Shown: one piece after another, positions 16,462-26,552 of the stretch
Numbering within the stretch: position 1 is the first letter of the stretch
Layout of the letters: every line of letters begins with the position of its first letter
Origin: Lutimaribacter degradans
GTDB taxonomy: Bacteria > Pseudomonadota > Alphaproteobacteria > Rhodobacterales > Rhodobacteraceae
Assembly: GCF_023703375.1 (NCBI RefSeq)
Contig: NZ_JAMQGO010000012.1
Coordinates: 1-64,000 of the forward strand
Direction of reading: 5' to 3'
Length of the DNA: 64,000 nucleotides
The notes under the pieces: model-generated
Database searches by the model: none
The model's input: only the letters and a program-made list of their open reading frames with translations
What the model was told of the DNA's origin: nothing
Program-made: the position numbers and the translations under genes

Positions 16462-17655
16462 ATGAATATCCACGAATACCAGGCGAAGGCGCTTCTTCGC
16501 TCTTACGGGGCCCCGGTTTCGGACGGTCGCGCCGTTCTGAAGGCCGAGGACGCAAAGAACGCAGCCGGTGAACTGGACGGCCCGCTGTGGGTGGTCAAGG
16601 CGCAGATCCATGCGGGCGGCCGCGGCAAGGGCAGCTTCAAGGAGGCCGAGGCCGGTGAAAAGGGCGGTGTCCGCCTTGCCAAGTCGGTGGAAGAGGCGGC
16701 CGAAGAGGCCAAGAAGATGCTGGGCAAAACCCTTGTCACGCATCAGACCGGCCCGGCAGGCAAGCGGGTCAACCGCATCTATATCGAGGATGGCAGCGAC
16801 ATCGAGCGCGAGCTGTATCTTGCCCTGCTGGTCGATCGTGTCAGCAGCCGCGTGTCCTTTGTCTGCTCGACCGAGGGCGGCATGGACATCGAAGAGGTCG
16901 CCGCCAGCACCCCCGAAAAGATCCTGTCGTTCAGCGTTGACCCGGCCACCGGCTACCAGCCCTTTCATGGCCGCCGCATCGCCTTTGCGTTGGGGCTGGA
17001 GGGCGCGCAAGTCAAGCAATGCGTCAAGCTTATGGGCATACTCTACAATGCCTTCATCGAGCGCGACATGGAGATGCTGGAAATCAACCCGCTGATCGTA
17101 ATGACGAATGGCGAGCTCAAGGTGCTCGACGCCAAGCTGGGCTTTGACGGCAACGCGCTGTACCGCCAGCCCGACATCGCCAACCTGCGCGACGAGACCG
17201 AGGAAGACCCCAAGGAGCTTGAAGCCAGCAAGTACGACCTGAACTACATCGCGCTCGATGGCGAGATCGGTTGCATGGTGAACGGCGCGGGCCTTGCCAT
17301 GGCGACGATGGACATCATCAAGCTCTACGGCGCCGAGCCTGCCAACTTCCTTGACGTGGGCGGTGGCGCCACCAAGGAAAAGGTGACCGAGGCATTCAAG
17401 ATCATCACATCGGATTCGAACGTCAAAGGTATCCTGGTCAACATCTTCGGCGGCATCATGCGCTGCGACGTGATCGCCGAAGGCGTGGTTGCCGCGGTGA
17501 AAGAGGTCGGCCTGAAAGTGCCGCTTGTCGTTCGTCTTGAAGGCACCAATGTCGACAAGGGCAAGGACATCATCAACAATTCCGGCCTTGACGTGATCGC
17601 CGCCGACGACCTGAAGGACGGCGCGCAAAAGATCGTGAAGGCGGTCAAGGGCTGA
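16462..17655 (+). CDS. sucC: Succinyl-CoA synthetase (ADP-forming) beta subunit
   Basis: A 397-residue beta subunit that works with SucD to make ATP and succinate from succinyl-CoA. The N-terminus [19 protein letters not shown] is canonical. The ATP-grasp region includes [12 protein letters not shown] (near 45), and the CoA/phosphate-binding C-terminal part contains NFLDVGGGA and [11 protein letters not shown] (near 330). The start was placed at 16462, although a weakly supported longer frame extends to 16405. It is the first gene of the suc operon. An unrelated methyltransferase gene follows after 4 bases, before sucD. Confidence 0.97.
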   Translation: MNIHEYQAKALLRSYGAPVSDGRAVLKAEDAKNAAGELDGPLWVVKAQIHAGGRGKGSFKEAEAGEKGGVRLAKSVEEAAEEAKKMLGKTLVTHQTGPAGKRVNRIYIEDGSDIERELYLALLVDRVSSRVSFVCSTEGGMDIEEVAASTPEKILSFSVDPATGYQPFHGRRIAFALGLEGAQVKQCVKLMGILYNAFIERDMEMLEINPLIVMTNGELKVLDAKLGFDGNALYRQPDIANLRDETEEDPKELEASKYDLNYIALDGEIGCMVNGAGLAMATMDIIKLYGAEPANFLDVGGGATKEKVTEAFKIITSDSNVKGILVNIFGGIMRCDVIAEGVVAAVKEVGLKVPLVVRLEGTNVDKGKDIINNSGLDVIAADDLKDGAQKIVKAVKG

Positions 17656-17659
17656 ACGG

Positions 17660-18442
17660 ATGACCGCGCCACGCGCCTGCCCGGTTTGCGAAAGCGATCA
17701 AGCCACCCGGCTTGACCGCTATTCGCCGTCCGAGTGGGATCTTGTCGCCTGTGATGGATGCGGGTTCGTTTTCCTGCGCAACCCTCCGCCCTACGAGGCT
17801 TTGGAAGAGGATTTCGCCTGGGAAAAAACCTACGAGGTGCGGCGTCAGCGCGGCGGCTCGACCCGGTTTTCGCGGTGGCTGCGGCCGCTGCGCGACCGGA
17901 TGTCGGCCAGCCGAAACCAAAGCAAACAGGACGTGTTCCGCCGCTTGTTCGGCGCCGGGCGGGTGCTGGATGTGGGCTGTGGCGACATCGTTCGGACCGA
18001 GCCGCCCATTGTTCCGTACGGCATCGAGATTTCGAACGTGCTGCAAGCGGGGGCGGATGAGGCGATGCGCGCCCAGGGTGGCTACTGTCTGAAGGCATCC
18101 GGCGCCGATGGCGTATGGGAGTTCGACGAAGAGTTCTTCGACGGCGTGATCCTCAATTCCTATCTCGAGCACGAGGCCGATCCGCGCCGCGTGCTGGGCG
18201 GTATCCACAGGGCTTTGAAGCCCGGCGGCAAGGTCTTTGTGCGGGTGCCGAATTTCGGGTCGCTGAACCGCCGTGTGATCGGCGCGCAGTGGTGCGGCTT
18301 CCGCCATCCCGACCACGTCAATTACTTTACCACCAATTCACTCGAACGCCTTGCCGGGAAATTCGGCTTTGGCGTTCAGATCCTCAACAAGAGCACGCTT
18401 TGGGTTGATGACAACATCAAGGCCGTGCTGCATCGTATCTAA
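17660..18442 (+). CDS. Class I SAM-dependent methyltransferase with zinc-ribbon N-terminus
   Basis: A 260-residue protein. Residues 8-40 contain CPVC and CDGCGFVF, a zinc-ribbon-like pair. The methyltransferase fold starts near 100 with motif I VLDVGCGD and continues with [15 protein letters not shown] and [13 protein letters not shown]. This layout is found in methyltransferases that modify sugar or lipid intermediates (class I SAM methyltransferases, PF08241/PF13489-like). The gene is inserted between sucC and sucD on the same strand with spacings of 4 and 15 bases, so it is very probably in the suc operon. The substrate is unknown, and a link to succinyl-CoA synthetase is not obvious. Confidence 0.8.
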   Translation: MTAPRACPVCESDQATRLDRYSPSEWDLVACDGCGFVFLRNPPPYEALEEDFAWEKTYEVRRQRGGSTRFSRWLRPLRDRMSASRNQSKQDVFRRLFGAGRVLDVGCGDIVRTEPPIVPYGIEISNVLQAGADEAMRAQGGYCLKASGADGVWEFDEEFFDGVILNSYLEHEADPRRVLGGIHRALKPGGKVFVRVPNFGSLNRRVIGAQWCGFRHPDHVNYFTTNSLERLAGKFGFGVQILNKSTLWVDDNIKAVLHRI

Positions 18443-18457
18443 GCAAAGGACCAGAAC

Positions 18458-19345
18458 ATGGCAGTCCTCGTCGACGAAAATACCAAAGTTATCTGTCAAG
18501 GCCTGACCGGCAGCCAGGGCACCTTCCACACCGAGCAGGCGATTGCCTATGGCACCAAGATGGTGGGGGGCGTCACGCCGGGCAAAGGTGGGCAGACCCA
18601 TCTTGACCTGCCGGTTTTCGACAGCGTGCACGAGGCCAAGCACGTGACCGAGGCCAACGCCAGCGTGATCTACGTTCCGCCGCCCTTCGCCGCCGACTCG
18701 ATCCTCGAAGCGATCGATGCCGAGATGGAACTGATTGTATGCATCACCGAGGGTATCCCGGTCTTGGACATGATGAAGGTCAAGCGCGCGCTTGAAGGCA
18801 GCAAATCGTTGCTGATCGGCCCGAACTGCCCCGGTGTCATCACGCCGGATGCCTGCAAGATCGGCATCATGCCGGGCCACATCCACAAGCGGGGCAAGGT
18901 CGGCGTGGTCAGCCGTTCGGGTACGCTGACATACGAGGCGGTGAAGCAGACAACCGATGTTGGCCTGGGCCAGTCCACCTGCGTTGGCATCGGCGGTGAC
19001 CCGATCAAGGGAACCGAGCACATCGACGTGCTGGAATGGTTCCTGGCCGATGACGAGACAGAGGCGATCATCATGATCGGCGAAATTGGCGGCAGCGCCG
19101 AAGAAGAGGCCGCGGCGTTTCTTGCCGAGGAAAAGAAAAAGGGCCGTTGGAAACCCACCGCGGGCTTCATCGCGGGCCGCACTGCGCCTCCGGGTCGCCG
19201 CATGGGCCACGCGGGGGCCATCGTTGCCGGCGGCAAGGGCGGCGCCGACGACAAGATCGAAGCCATGAAATCGGCCGGTATCGTCGTTGCCGACAGCCCC
19301 GCAACGCTGGGCGAGGCGGTGCTGGACGCGATCAAGAAGGGCTGA
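18458..19345 (+). CDS. sucD: Succinyl-CoA synthetase alpha subunit
   Basis: A 295-residue alpha subunit with CoA-binding [11 protein letters not shown] near the N-terminus, [21 protein letters not shown] in the middle, [11 protein letters not shown] near 155, and the phosphorylated histidine in [11 protein letters not shown] near 250. Length and motifs are standard. It is separated from sucC by the methyltransferase gene. A stem-loop and a secreted-protein gene separate it from sucA. Confidence 0.98.
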   Translation: MAVLVDENTKVICQGLTGSQGTFHTEQAIAYGTKMVGGVTPGKGGQTHLDLPVFDSVHEAKHVTEANASVIYVPPPFAADSILEAIDAEMELIVCITEGIPVLDMMKVKRALEGSKSLLIGPNCPGVITPDACKIGIMPGHIHKRGKVGVVSRSGTLTYEAVKQTTDVGLGQSTCVGIGGDPIKGTEHIDVLEWFLADDETEAIIMIGEIGGSAEEEAAAFLAEEKKKGRWKPTAGFIAGRTAPPGRRMGHAGAIVAGGKGGADDKIEAMKSAGIVVADSPATLGEAVLDAIKKG

Positions 19346-19354
19346 CCCCGATGC

Positions 19355-19379
19355 GGGGCGCATGGTCGTCATGCGCCCC
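19355..19379 (+). terminator. Stem-loop after sucD
   Basis: GGGGCGCATG and CATGCGCCCC form a perfect 10-bp stem with a five-base loop, starting 9 bases after the sucD stop. It lacks a T-tract, so it may reduce rather than end read-through into sucA, or protect the sucCD messenger. Confidence 0.55.
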
Positions 19380-19399
19380 TCTGATGCGGACAGGAAGAG

Positions 19400-20083
19400 A
19401 TGACCAGAACCCGACGCGCTCAGAAAACACCTATTGCCCGAATTGCCTTTGGCCGGGTGGGCCGCGTTGTGCGCAATGGCACCGGAGTTTGCGCGCTGGT
19501 TCTGGGCCTTGTCCCGGCCGCTGGTAGGGCTGAAATTCCCTTGCAGCAGTTGGATTTCCTGTCGGCCTGCACCGGCGACGCGGATATCGACCGGGCCGAG
19601 CGTGACCTGCAGGCGTTGGGGTGGTCGACGGTAAACGACCCAAACGATGCGCTGATCGAGGATATCGCCTGGATCAACGCGGCGGTCTATTTTGCGGGGG
19701 ATACCGGCGGTGAAACCCTGGAGCGCGTGATGGAATTGCAGCGCAAGGCCGCGGCCAACCTGGTCAGGCGCAAGGATCTTCCGCGATCCCGGCACCGTTT
19801 CCTGACCCGTGACGGTGAAACGCTGGTTCTGTTCTGGCGCGGTTACGACCCGGTCAATGATATACTGGAATGTCGCGCCGCGCTTGACCCGGCGACGATG
19901 TCCGGCATACGCGCTGCGCGCCCGGACACAGGCACCTTGCCCGCCTACAGCCCGATGCCCCCGATTTCCGTGGATGGCGCGCGGGTCGAGATCACCTTGC
20001 TGAACACCCCGGCGCTGACAGCCCATGACGCGCCGGATGCCATTATCCACACTTACGCCACACAGCGGAAAACCGACCAATGA
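19400..20083 (+). CDS. Hypothetical exported protein between sucD and sucA
   Basis: A 227-residue protein with a basic N-terminus and a hydrophobic segment (GTGVCALVLGLVPAAGRAE), suggesting a signal peptide with cleavage near residue 44. The mature part is acidic and of mixed helix and strand, with LDFLSACTGDADIDRAERDLQALGW early and CRAALDP near 155, giving two Cys. No enzymatic motif is recognised. The stop is 25 bases before sucA, and the strand and spacing place it in the suc operon. Similar proteins in Rhodobacterales are annotated as hypothetical. Confidence 0.7.
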   Translation: MTRTRRAQKTPIARIAFGRVGRVVRNGTGVCALVLGLVPAAGRAEIPLQQLDFLSACTGDADIDRAERDLQALGWSTVNDPNDALIEDIAWINAAVYFAGDTGGETLERVMELQRKAAANLVRRKDLPRSRHRFLTRDGETLVLFWRGYDPVNDILECRAALDPATMSGIRAARPDTGTLPAYSPMPPISVDGARVEITLLNTPALTAHDAPDAIIHTYATQRKTDQ

Positions 20084-20108
20084 CCGCACATTTCGCGAGG
20101 CTGCCCAG

Positions 20109-23075
20109 ATGACAGACCAATCCTCCAACGACCAGTTCCACGCCTCCAGCTTCATGCAGGGGCATAACGCCGAATACCTGGAACAGATGTATGCGCGTTA
20201 TGCCAATGATCCGGCCTCGGTGGATGAGAGCTGGGCCGACTTCTTTCGCCAGCTCGGTGACGCCGACCTTGATGTAAAGAAAGAGGCGGCAGGCCCAAGC
20301 TGGGCGCGCGCCGACTGGCCGCCCAGCCCCGCCGATGACCTGACCGGTGCGCTGACGGGCGAATGGCCCGCAGCCGCGGCCGAGATGAAGGGCGCGGGCG
20401 ACAAGATCAAGGAAAAGGCCGCCGAAAAGGGCGTGAAGATCACCGATGACGCGGTCAAGCGCGCGGTTCTGGATTCGGTTCGCGCGCTTATGCTGATCCG
20501 GTCTTACCGTATTCGGGGCCACCTGGCCGCCGATCTTGATCCGCTGGGGATGCATGACCGGGCTGCCCACCCCGAGCTTGATCCGAAATCATACGGCTTT
20601 ACCGAGGCTGACATGGATCGGCCGATCTTTCTCGACAACGTGCTGGGGCTGCAGATCGCGCCGATGCGCCAGATCGTCGAGATCGTCAAACGCACCTATT
20701 GCGGCACTTTTGCGCTGCAATACATGCACATCTCCGACCCGGAGCAGGCCGGTTGGCTCAAAGAGCGGATCGAGGGGTTCGACAAGGAAATCAAGTTCAC
20801 CCGCGAAGGGCGCAAGGCCATTCTGAACAAGTTGGTCGAAGCCGAAGGCTTTGAAAAGTTCCTGCATGTCAAGTACATGGGCACCAAGCGCTTTGGCCTC
20901 GATGGCGGCGAGGCGCTGATCCCCGCGATGGAACAGATCATCAAGCGCGGCGGTAATCTCGGGCTGAAGGAGATCGTGATCGGCATGCCCCACCGGGGCC
21001 GCCTGAACATCCTGGCCAACGTGATGGGCAAACCCTATCGCGCGATCTTCAACGAGTTCCAGGGCGGCAGCTTCAAGCCCGAGGACGTGGACGGGTCGGG
21101 CGATGTGAAATACCATCTGGGCGCCAGTTCCGATCGCGAGTTCGACGGTAACGAGGTGCACCTGTCGTTGACGGCAAACCCCAGCCACCTGGAGGCCGTC
21201 AACCCCGTGGTTCTGGGCAAGGTCCGCGCCAAGCAGGACCAGTTGAAAGATAGCGATCGCACGCAGGTGATGGGCGTGCTGTTGCATGGCGATGCGGCCT
21301 TTGCCGGGCAGGGTGTCGTGGCGGAAGGGTTCGGGCTGTCGGGCCTGCGCGGGCACCGTACCGGCGGCACCATGCATATCGTGGTCAACAACCAGATCGG
21401 CTTTACCACGGCGCCGCATTTCTCGCGAAGCTCACCCTATCCCACGGACATCGCGTTGATGGTCGAGGCGCCGATTTTCCACGTCAACGGCGACGATCCC
21501 GAGGCGGTTGTGCACGCGGCCAAGGTGGCGACGGAGTTCCGCCAGAAATTCCACAAGGACGTGGTTATCGACATCTTCTGCTATCGTCGGTTCGGCCATA
21601 ACGAAGGCGACGAACCGATGTTCACCAACCCCTTGATGTACAAGAACATCAAGGGCCACAAGACCACGCTGGCGCTGTATACCGAGCGGCTGGTCAAGGA
21701 CGGCCTGATCCCCGAGGGCGAGATCGAGGACATGAAGGCCTCTTTCCAGGCGCACTTGAACGAAGAGTTCGAGGCCGGCAAGGAGTACAAGCCCAACAAG
21801 GCGGACTGGCTGGACGGCCGCTGGAGCCACCTGGACCGGCACAAGCACGGCAAGTACCAGCGCGGTCAAACCGCGATCAAGCCCGAGACGATGGAGGAAA
21901 TCGGCCGTGCATTGACCCGGGCGCCCGATGGATTTTCCGTGCACAAGACGGTGCGGCGCCTGCTTGATGGACGTGCCCAGATGTTCGAAACCGGCGAAGG
22001 GTTCGACTGGGCCACGGGCGAGGCATTGGCCTTTGGCAGCCTGCTGACCGAAGGTTACCCGGTGCGCCTGTCCGGTCAGGACAGCATGCGCGGCACGTTC
22101 AGCCAGCGCCATTCCGGCCTGATCAACCAGGAAACCGAGGAACGGTATTACCCGTTGAACAACATTCGCAAGGGCCAGGCACAGTACGAGGTCATCGACT
22201 CGATGCTGTCGGAATACGCGGTTCTGGGTTTCGAATACGGGTTCAGCCTGGCCGAACCTAACGCCCTGACCCTGTGGGAGGCGCAGTTCGGCGATTTCGC
22301 TAACGGTGCCCAGATCATGTTCGACCAGTTCATCAGCTCGGGCGAATCCAAGTGGCTGCGGATGTCGGGCCTCGTGTGTCTTTTGCCGCATGGCTACGAG
22401 GGCCAGGGCCCCGAGCACAGCTCGGCCAGGTTGGAACGGTTCTTGCAGCAATGCGGGCAGGACAACTGGATCGTGGCCAACTGCACGACGCCGGCCAACT
22501 ATTTCCACATCCTGCGCCGCCAGTTGCATCGCAGTTTCCGCAAGCCGCTTATCATGATGACGCCGAAATCGCTGTTGCGTCACAAGATGGCGGTCAGCAA
22601 GGCGGATGAGTTCACCACCGGCTCGTCCTTCCACCGGGTATTGTGGGACGATGCGCAATACGGCAACTCCGACATCGAGCTGGCGCCTGATGACAAGATC
22701 AAACGCGTCGTGATGTGTTCGGGCAAGGTGTATTTCGACTTGCTGGAAGAGCGCGACGCACGCGGCATCGACGATGTCTACCTGCTGCGTATCGAACAGT
22801 TCTATCCTTTCCCGGCGCAATCGCTGGTGAAGGAACTCGAACGCTTCAAGCAGGCCGAGATGCTGTGGTGCCAGGAAGAGCCCAAGAACCAGGGTGCCTG
22901 GACCTTCATCGAGCCGAATATCGAATGGGTGCTGGGCCGTATCAATGCCACGCATGGGCGGCCGCGTTACGTGGGCCGCTCGGCCAGCGCCTCGCCTGCG
23001 ACGGGTCTGGCCCGCTCGCACAAGGAACAACAACAGGCGCTTGTCGACGAGGCGCTGACCATCGAAGGGAAATAA
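20109..23075 (+). CDS. sucA: 2-oxoglutarate dehydrogenase E1 component
   Basis: A 988-residue thiamine-diphosphate enzyme, the E1 of the 2-oxoglutarate dehydrogenase complex. It decarboxylates 2-oxoglutarate and passes the succinyl group to the E2 lipoyl arm. The N-terminal E2-binding stretch ([23 protein letters not shown]) is followed by MPHRGRLN, and then the diphosphate/Mg motif [13 protein letters not shown] near 400, with [12 protein letters not shown]. The start at 20109 was chosen because [18 protein letters not shown] is the family N-terminus. An upstream extension to 20025 overlaps the exported-protein gene and is unlikely. sucB follows after 4 bases. Confidence 0.98.
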   Translation: MTDQSSNDQFHASSFMQGHNAEYLEQMYARYANDPASVDESWADFFRQLGDADLDVKKEAAGPSWARADWPPSPADDLTGALTGEWPAAAAEMKGAGDKIKEKAAEKGVKITDDAVKRAVLDSVRALMLIRSYRIRGHLAADLDPLGMHDRAAHPELDPKSYGFTEADMDRPIFLDNVLGLQIAPMRQIVEIVKRTYCGTFALQYMHISDPEQAGWLKERIEGFDKEIKFTREGRKAILNKLVEAEGFEKFLHVKYMGTKRFGLDGGEALIPAMEQIIKRGGNLGLKEIVIGMPHRGRLNILANVMGKPYRAIFNEFQGGSFKPEDVDGSGDVKYHLGASSDREFDGNEVHLSLTANPSHLEAVNPVVLGKVRAKQDQLKDSDRTQVMGVLLHGDAAFAGQGVVAEGFGLSGLRGHRTGGTMHIVVNNQIGFTTAPHFSRSSPYPTDIALMVEAPIFHVNGDDPEAVVHAAKVATEFRQKFHKDVVIDIFCYRRFGHNEGDEPMFTNPLMYKNIKGHKTTLALYTERLVKDGLIPEGEIEDMKASFQAHLNEEFEAGKEYKPNKADWLDGRWSHLDRHKHGKYQRGQTAIKPETMEEIGRALTRAPDGFSVHKTVRRLLDGRAQMFETGEGFDWATGEALAFGSLLTEGYPVRLSGQDSMRGTFSQRHSGLINQETEERYYPLNNIRKGQAQYEVIDSMLSEYAVLGFEYGFSLAEPNALTLWEAQFGDFANGAQIMFDQFISSGESKWLRMSGLVCLLPHGYEGQGPEHSSARLERFLQQCGQDNWIVANCTTPANYFHILRRQLHRSFRKPLIMMTPKSLLRHKMAVSKADEFTTGSSFHRVLWDDAQYGNSDIELAPDDKIKRVVMCSGKVYFDLLEERDARGIDDVYLLRIEQFYPFPAQSLVKELERFKQAEMLWCQEEPKNQGAWTFIEPNIEWVLGRINATHGRPRYVGRSASASPATGLARSHKEQQQALVDEALTIEGK

Positions 23076-23079
23076 ACCC

Positions 23080-24606
23080 ATGACGACAGAAGTTCGTGTC
23101 CCCACTCTGGGTGAATCCGTGACCGAAGCCACCGTGGCCACCTGGTTCAAGCAACCCGGTGACAGTGTCGCCGTTGATGAAATGCTGTGCGAGCTGGAAA
23201 CCGACAAGGTGACTGTCGAGGTGCCCAGCCCCACGGCCGGCACCCTGGGCGAAATTGTCGCCGGCGAAGGGCAGACCGTTGGGGTCGATGCGCTGCTGGC
23301 CACGATCACCGAAGGCGAAGCCGCTGCGCCTGCACCTGCCAAGGACTCTTCCGCCAAGTCCGACGAACCGGCACCTGCCGCCGACAGCGGCGCGGGCGAA
23401 GAGGTGAAGGTGATGGTGCCCAGCCTTGGTGAATCGGTGTCCGAGGCAACGGTTAGCACCTGGTTCAAGAAAGAGGGCGACAGCGTCGCGCAGGATGAAA
23501 TGCTGTGCGAGTTGGAAACCGACAAGGTCTCGGTCGAGGTGCCGGCACCTGCCTCGGGCACCCTGACCAAGATCGTGGCCGCCGAAGGCACCACCGTTGA
23601 CGCCAGCGCCCAACTGGCCGTTATCACCAGCGGCGACGCCCCGGCAGCCGCGCCCGCCGCCGACAAGGACAGCGAATCTGCCCCGGCACAGGCCACCGAC
23701 GATGGCGGCCGCGACGTCGAAGACGCGCCCAGTGCGAAAAAGGCGATGGCCGAAGCCGGGATCAACCGCGACCAGGTTCAGGGGTCGGGCCGTGACGGCC
23801 GCGTCATGAAGGAAGACGTCGCCAAGGCCAAGGCCTCGGCATCGCAAGCGCCGCAACCCGGCGCCGCCGCCCCGACACCACGCGCGCCCGTCCCGGCCGA
23901 GGATGCCGGCCGCGAAGAGCGGGTCAAGATGACTCGCCTGCGCCAGACCATTGCGCGCCGGCTGAAAGACGCGCAGAACACCGCTGCCATGCTGACCACC
24001 TATAACGAGGTGGACATGTCGGCGACGATGGATTTGCGTAAGGAATACAAGGATCTGTTCGAAAAGAAGCACGGCGTACGCCTGGGCTTCATGTCGTTCT
24101 TCACCAAGGCATGCTGTCACGCGCTCCGCGAGGTGCCCGAGGTCAATGCCGAGGTCGACGGCACCGAGATCGTCTACAAGAAATTCGTGCACATGGGCAT
24201 CGCCACCGGCACGCCCACCGGCCTCGTGGTGCCGGTGATCCGTGATGCCGACGCGATGTCCTTCGCCGAAATCGAAAAGGCGATTGCCGAAAAGGGAAAG
24301 CGCGCCCGCGATGGCAAGCTGTCGATGGCCGAAATGCAGGGTGGCACCTTCACCATTTCCAACGGCGGTGTTTATGGCTCGCTGATGTCTTCGCCCATTC
24401 TGAATCCGCCGCAATCGGGTATTCTGGGCATGCACAAGATCCAGGAGCGTCCGGTCGTCGTGAACGGTGAAATCGTGATCCGCCCGATGATGTATCTGGC
24501 GCTCAGCTATGATCACCGCATCGTGGATGGCAAGGGCGCGGTGACGTTCCTTGTGCGCGTGAAAGAGGCGCTGGAAGACCCGCGCCGGTTGCTGATGGAT
24601 CTGTGA
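23080..24606 (+). CDS. sucB: 2-oxoglutarate dehydrogenase E2 (dihydrolipoyl succinyltransferase), two lipoyl domains
   Basis: A 508-residue E2, about 100 residues longer than the roughly 405-residue E. coli enzyme. The extra length is a second lipoyl domain: lipoyl-lysine motifs ETDKVTVEV (near 46) and ETDKVSVEV (near 150) lie in two near-identical domains. They are joined by an Ala/Pro linker, followed by a peripheral-subunit-binding domain ([24 protein letters not shown]) and the acyltransferase domain. The catalytic His is in [13 protein letters not shown] near the C-terminus. It forms the complex core with SucA and LpdA. Confidence 0.97.
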   Translation: MTTEVRVPTLGESVTEATVATWFKQPGDSVAVDEMLCELETDKVTVEVPSPTAGTLGEIVAGEGQTVGVDALLATITEGEAAAPAPAKDSSAKSDEPAPAADSGAGEEVKVMVPSLGESVSEATVSTWFKKEGDSVAQDEMLCELETDKVSVEVPAPASGTLTKIVAAEGTTVDASAQLAVITSGDAPAAAPAADKDSESAPAQATDDGGRDVEDAPSAKKAMAEAGINRDQVQGSGRDGRVMKEDVAKAKASASQAPQPGAAAPTPRAPVPAEDAGREERVKMTRLRQTIARRLKDAQNTAAMLTTYNEVDMSATMDLRKEYKDLFEKKHGVRLGFMSFFTKACCHALREVPEVNAEVDGTEIVYKKFVHMGIATGTPTGLVVPVIRDADAMSFAEIEKAIAEKGKRARDGKLSMAEMQGGTFTISNGGVYGSLMSSPILNPPQSGILGMHKIQERPVVVNGEIVIRPMMYLALSYDHRIVDGKGAVTFLVRVKEALEDPRRLLMDL

Positions 24607-24658
24607 GGGTCCGGCCCGCCTGCTGCTTTGCGGGCGGGCGCTTTGACCCCGATTTGTC

Positions 24659-25105
24659 ATGACCGGGACACCCCAAGACACCACGCGCCAAACCCGTGCC
24701 GCCACCATCGCGGAAAAGGCGCTTATCATGCTGGGCCTTGTCGCGCTGGCGCGCGTGGTGATCACGCTTTTCTTCGCGCCGGCTGGCAGCGCGGCTTCGG
24801 CGGTGCTTGGCATCGTGTTGCTGATGGTGCTGCCGTTGGTGGCCGCCTATTTCGTGTTGCGGCGTGATTGGCCCTATGCGCGCCATGCCATTGCCGCGGT
24901 CGCCGGTATCTTTGCGGTGCTTGGCACCAGCGTCGCCTTGCGCGTGCTGCTGACCATCGGCAAGGCCCCCACCGCAGTGATCGAGGCCGGGCATGCAACC
25001 CTTTACGTCGCCGAGGCCATGCTGACACTGGCAAGTTGGGTTTTGCTGATCGTGCTTTGCATTTCGCTGATCGCGACTCTCGTGCCGGGCGGGGGGCGTG
25101 AATGA
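24659..25105 (+). CDS. Hypothetical membrane protein
   Basis: A 148-residue protein with four hydrophobic helices (about residues 22-45, 48-65, 77-97 and 118-142) and short basic loops. It contains no conserved catalytic motif. Its stop overlaps the start of the glycosyltransferase gene (ATGA), so the two are coupled. It begins about 50 bases after sucB, beyond a GC-rich imperfect hairpin (24613-24640), and could still be read from the suc operon. The function is unknown. Confidence 0.7.
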   Translation: MTGTPQDTTRQTRAATIAEKALIMLGLVALARVVITLFFAPAGSAASAVLGIVLLMVLPLVAAYFVLRRDWPYARHAIAAVAGIFAVLGTSVALRVLLTIGKAPTAVIEAGHATLYVAEAMLTLASWVLLIVLCISLIATLVPGGGRE

Positions 25106-26070
25106 GCCCGCGAACCGCCCTTGCCGCCTGCATGCGCAACGAAGGCATATTCGTGCTGGAATGGCTGGCCCACCACGCGGGGTTTGGGTTCGATCGCATC
25201 GTCGTGGTCACGAATGACTGCAAGGATGGCAGCGACGCATTGCTGGACCGGGCGGAAGAGATGGGACTTGTCACGCATATCCGCCAAGACGTGCCGTCGG
25301 GCCGCGCGCCGCAGGATGCCGGCATGGATCATGTGCTACGCCTTTGCCGTGATGACGGGGTGACCCATGTTCTGCATATCGACAGCGACGAATTCCTGTT
25401 GCTCGACGGTGACCTGGCCGACCTGCATGCTCGCACCGAAGGCGCCGACGTGGTGCCCATCCCGTGGCGCATGTTCGGCGATAACGGTGTGGCCAACTGG
25501 CAACCGGGCGACCTGGTGACCGAAAGGAATACGCGTGCCGAACCCGCGGACGAGCCGGGCGTGACCAAGTTCAAATGCCTGTTTCGCGTGGCCAGTTTCG
25601 CCGCCGCCACCGATCATAACCCGGTGCGGCCGTTGGTGGATGACCCGCAGGTGCGCAGCCCCGACGGGGCGGCGCTGTCGAACGCATCGCTCTACCAGGA
25701 CAAGTCCAGCCGGTTTCGCCCGCATGACCTGGCTTGTGCGGCCACGACGGCGCGGCTTAACCATTATGCGGTGCGATCCGAGGATCTGTTCCTGATGAAG
25801 AACGACCGGGGCGATGGGCAGGGCAAGACGGGAGAAACGAAGTATCATCTTGGCTCGAACTGGCACCGCGTCGCCAACCGTAACGACAGGCGCGACACCA
25901 GCATGGCGCGCCATCTGCCGGCGATCCGGACCCGCCTGGCCCATTGGCGCGCAGATCCGGCGCTTGCGGCCCTGGAACGGGCCTGTCAGGATTGGCTTGC
26001 CGCGCGCCGTGACGCTATCCTGACGCCCGAAACCCGCGCGGCCTGGACCCGCAGAAAGGCCCTGAGATGA
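25102..26070 (+). CDS. Glycosyltransferase family 2 / PF13704-type protein
   Basis: A 322-residue protein. The N-terminus has ALAACMRNEGIFVLEWLAHH, the typical start of GT2-like enzymes in the Glyco_tranf_2_4 group. It is followed by FDRIVVVTNDCKDGSDALLDRAEEMG and the DxD-type motif HIDSDEFLL near residue 95. No membrane helix is obvious. Such proteins transfer sugars in exopolysaccharide or surface glycan synthesis, but the substrate is not predictable. It overlaps the preceding membrane-protein gene and the following MAPEG gene by 4 bases each. These three form a small insertion between sucB and lpdA. Confidence 0.78.
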   Translation: MSPRTALAACMRNEGIFVLEWLAHHAGFGFDRIVVVTNDCKDGSDALLDRAEEMGLVTHIRQDVPSGRAPQDAGMDHVLRLCRDDGVTHVLHIDSDEFLLLDGDLADLHARTEGADVVPIPWRMFGDNGVANWQPGDLVTERNTRAEPADEPGVTKFKCLFRVASFAAATDHNPVRPLVDDPQVRSPDGAALSNASLYQDKSSRFRPHDLACAATTARLNHYAVRSEDLFLMKNDRGDGQGKTGETKYHLGSNWHRVANRNDRRDTSMARHLPAIRTRLAHWRADPALAALERACQDWLAARRDAILTPETRAAWTRRKALR

Positions 26071-26456
26071 CCGCAGAACTGACCGCCCTTGCCTTGGCCG
26101 CGCTGCTGCAAGCGGTGCAATTCATCCTGTATTCCATCACCGCACAGCGCCAGGTGGGCAGCAAATATGCGGCCTCGCCACGTGATGAACCCCGCCAGCT
26201 GACGGGCACTGCGGGCCGCCTTCAACGCGCGCTCGACAACCATTTCGAGGGGCTGATCCTGTTCACCGTCGCGGTGGTGGTGGTCACCCTGTCCGACGGG
26301 TCGACGGCGGTGACCCAAATGGCCGCCTGGGTCTATCTGGCCGCGCGTATCCTCTACGTCCCGGCCTATGCCTTCGGCTGGACGCCGGGGCGCTCGCTTA
26401 TCTGGATCGTGGGGTTCCTGGCAACCCTCGTCATGCTGGTGGTGGCGCTGCTGTGA
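26067..26456 (+). CDS. MAPEG-family membrane protein
   Basis: A 129-residue protein with four hydrophobic helices and the MAPEG (membrane-associated proteins in eicosanoid and glutathione metabolism) feature GRLQRALDNHFEGLILF. The family includes glutathione transferases and uncharacterised bacterial proteins. A substrate cannot be inferred. The ATG overlaps the stop of the glycosyltransferase gene in an ATGA arrangement. lpdA follows about 97 bases later with its own AAAGGACG ribosome site. Confidence 0.85.
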   Translation: MTAELTALALAALLQAVQFILYSITAQRQVGSKYAASPRDEPRQLTGTAGRLQRALDNHFEGLILFTVAVVVVTLSDGSTAVTQMAAWVYLAARILYVPAYAFGWTPGRSLIWIVGFLATLVMLVVALL

Positions 26457-26552
26457 ATTTCTCTATCGCCAAATATCCCGGGGATGACCTGGACCATCGG
26501 TCCAAGAGGGGGCAGCGCCGCCCGGACCCCGACCAACAAAAGGACGTGACAC

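Noticed and set aside
21432..23765. 777-codon minus-strand frame opposite sucA/sucB
   Set aside because: It crosses two well-supported plus-strand genes, and its protein is low-complexity. It is a shadow frame.
24760..24775. GTGATCAC in the membrane-protein gene after sucB as a further copy of the operator
   Set aside because: It is a single, unpaired copy within coding sequence. Similar single copies occur elsewhere in genes by chance.
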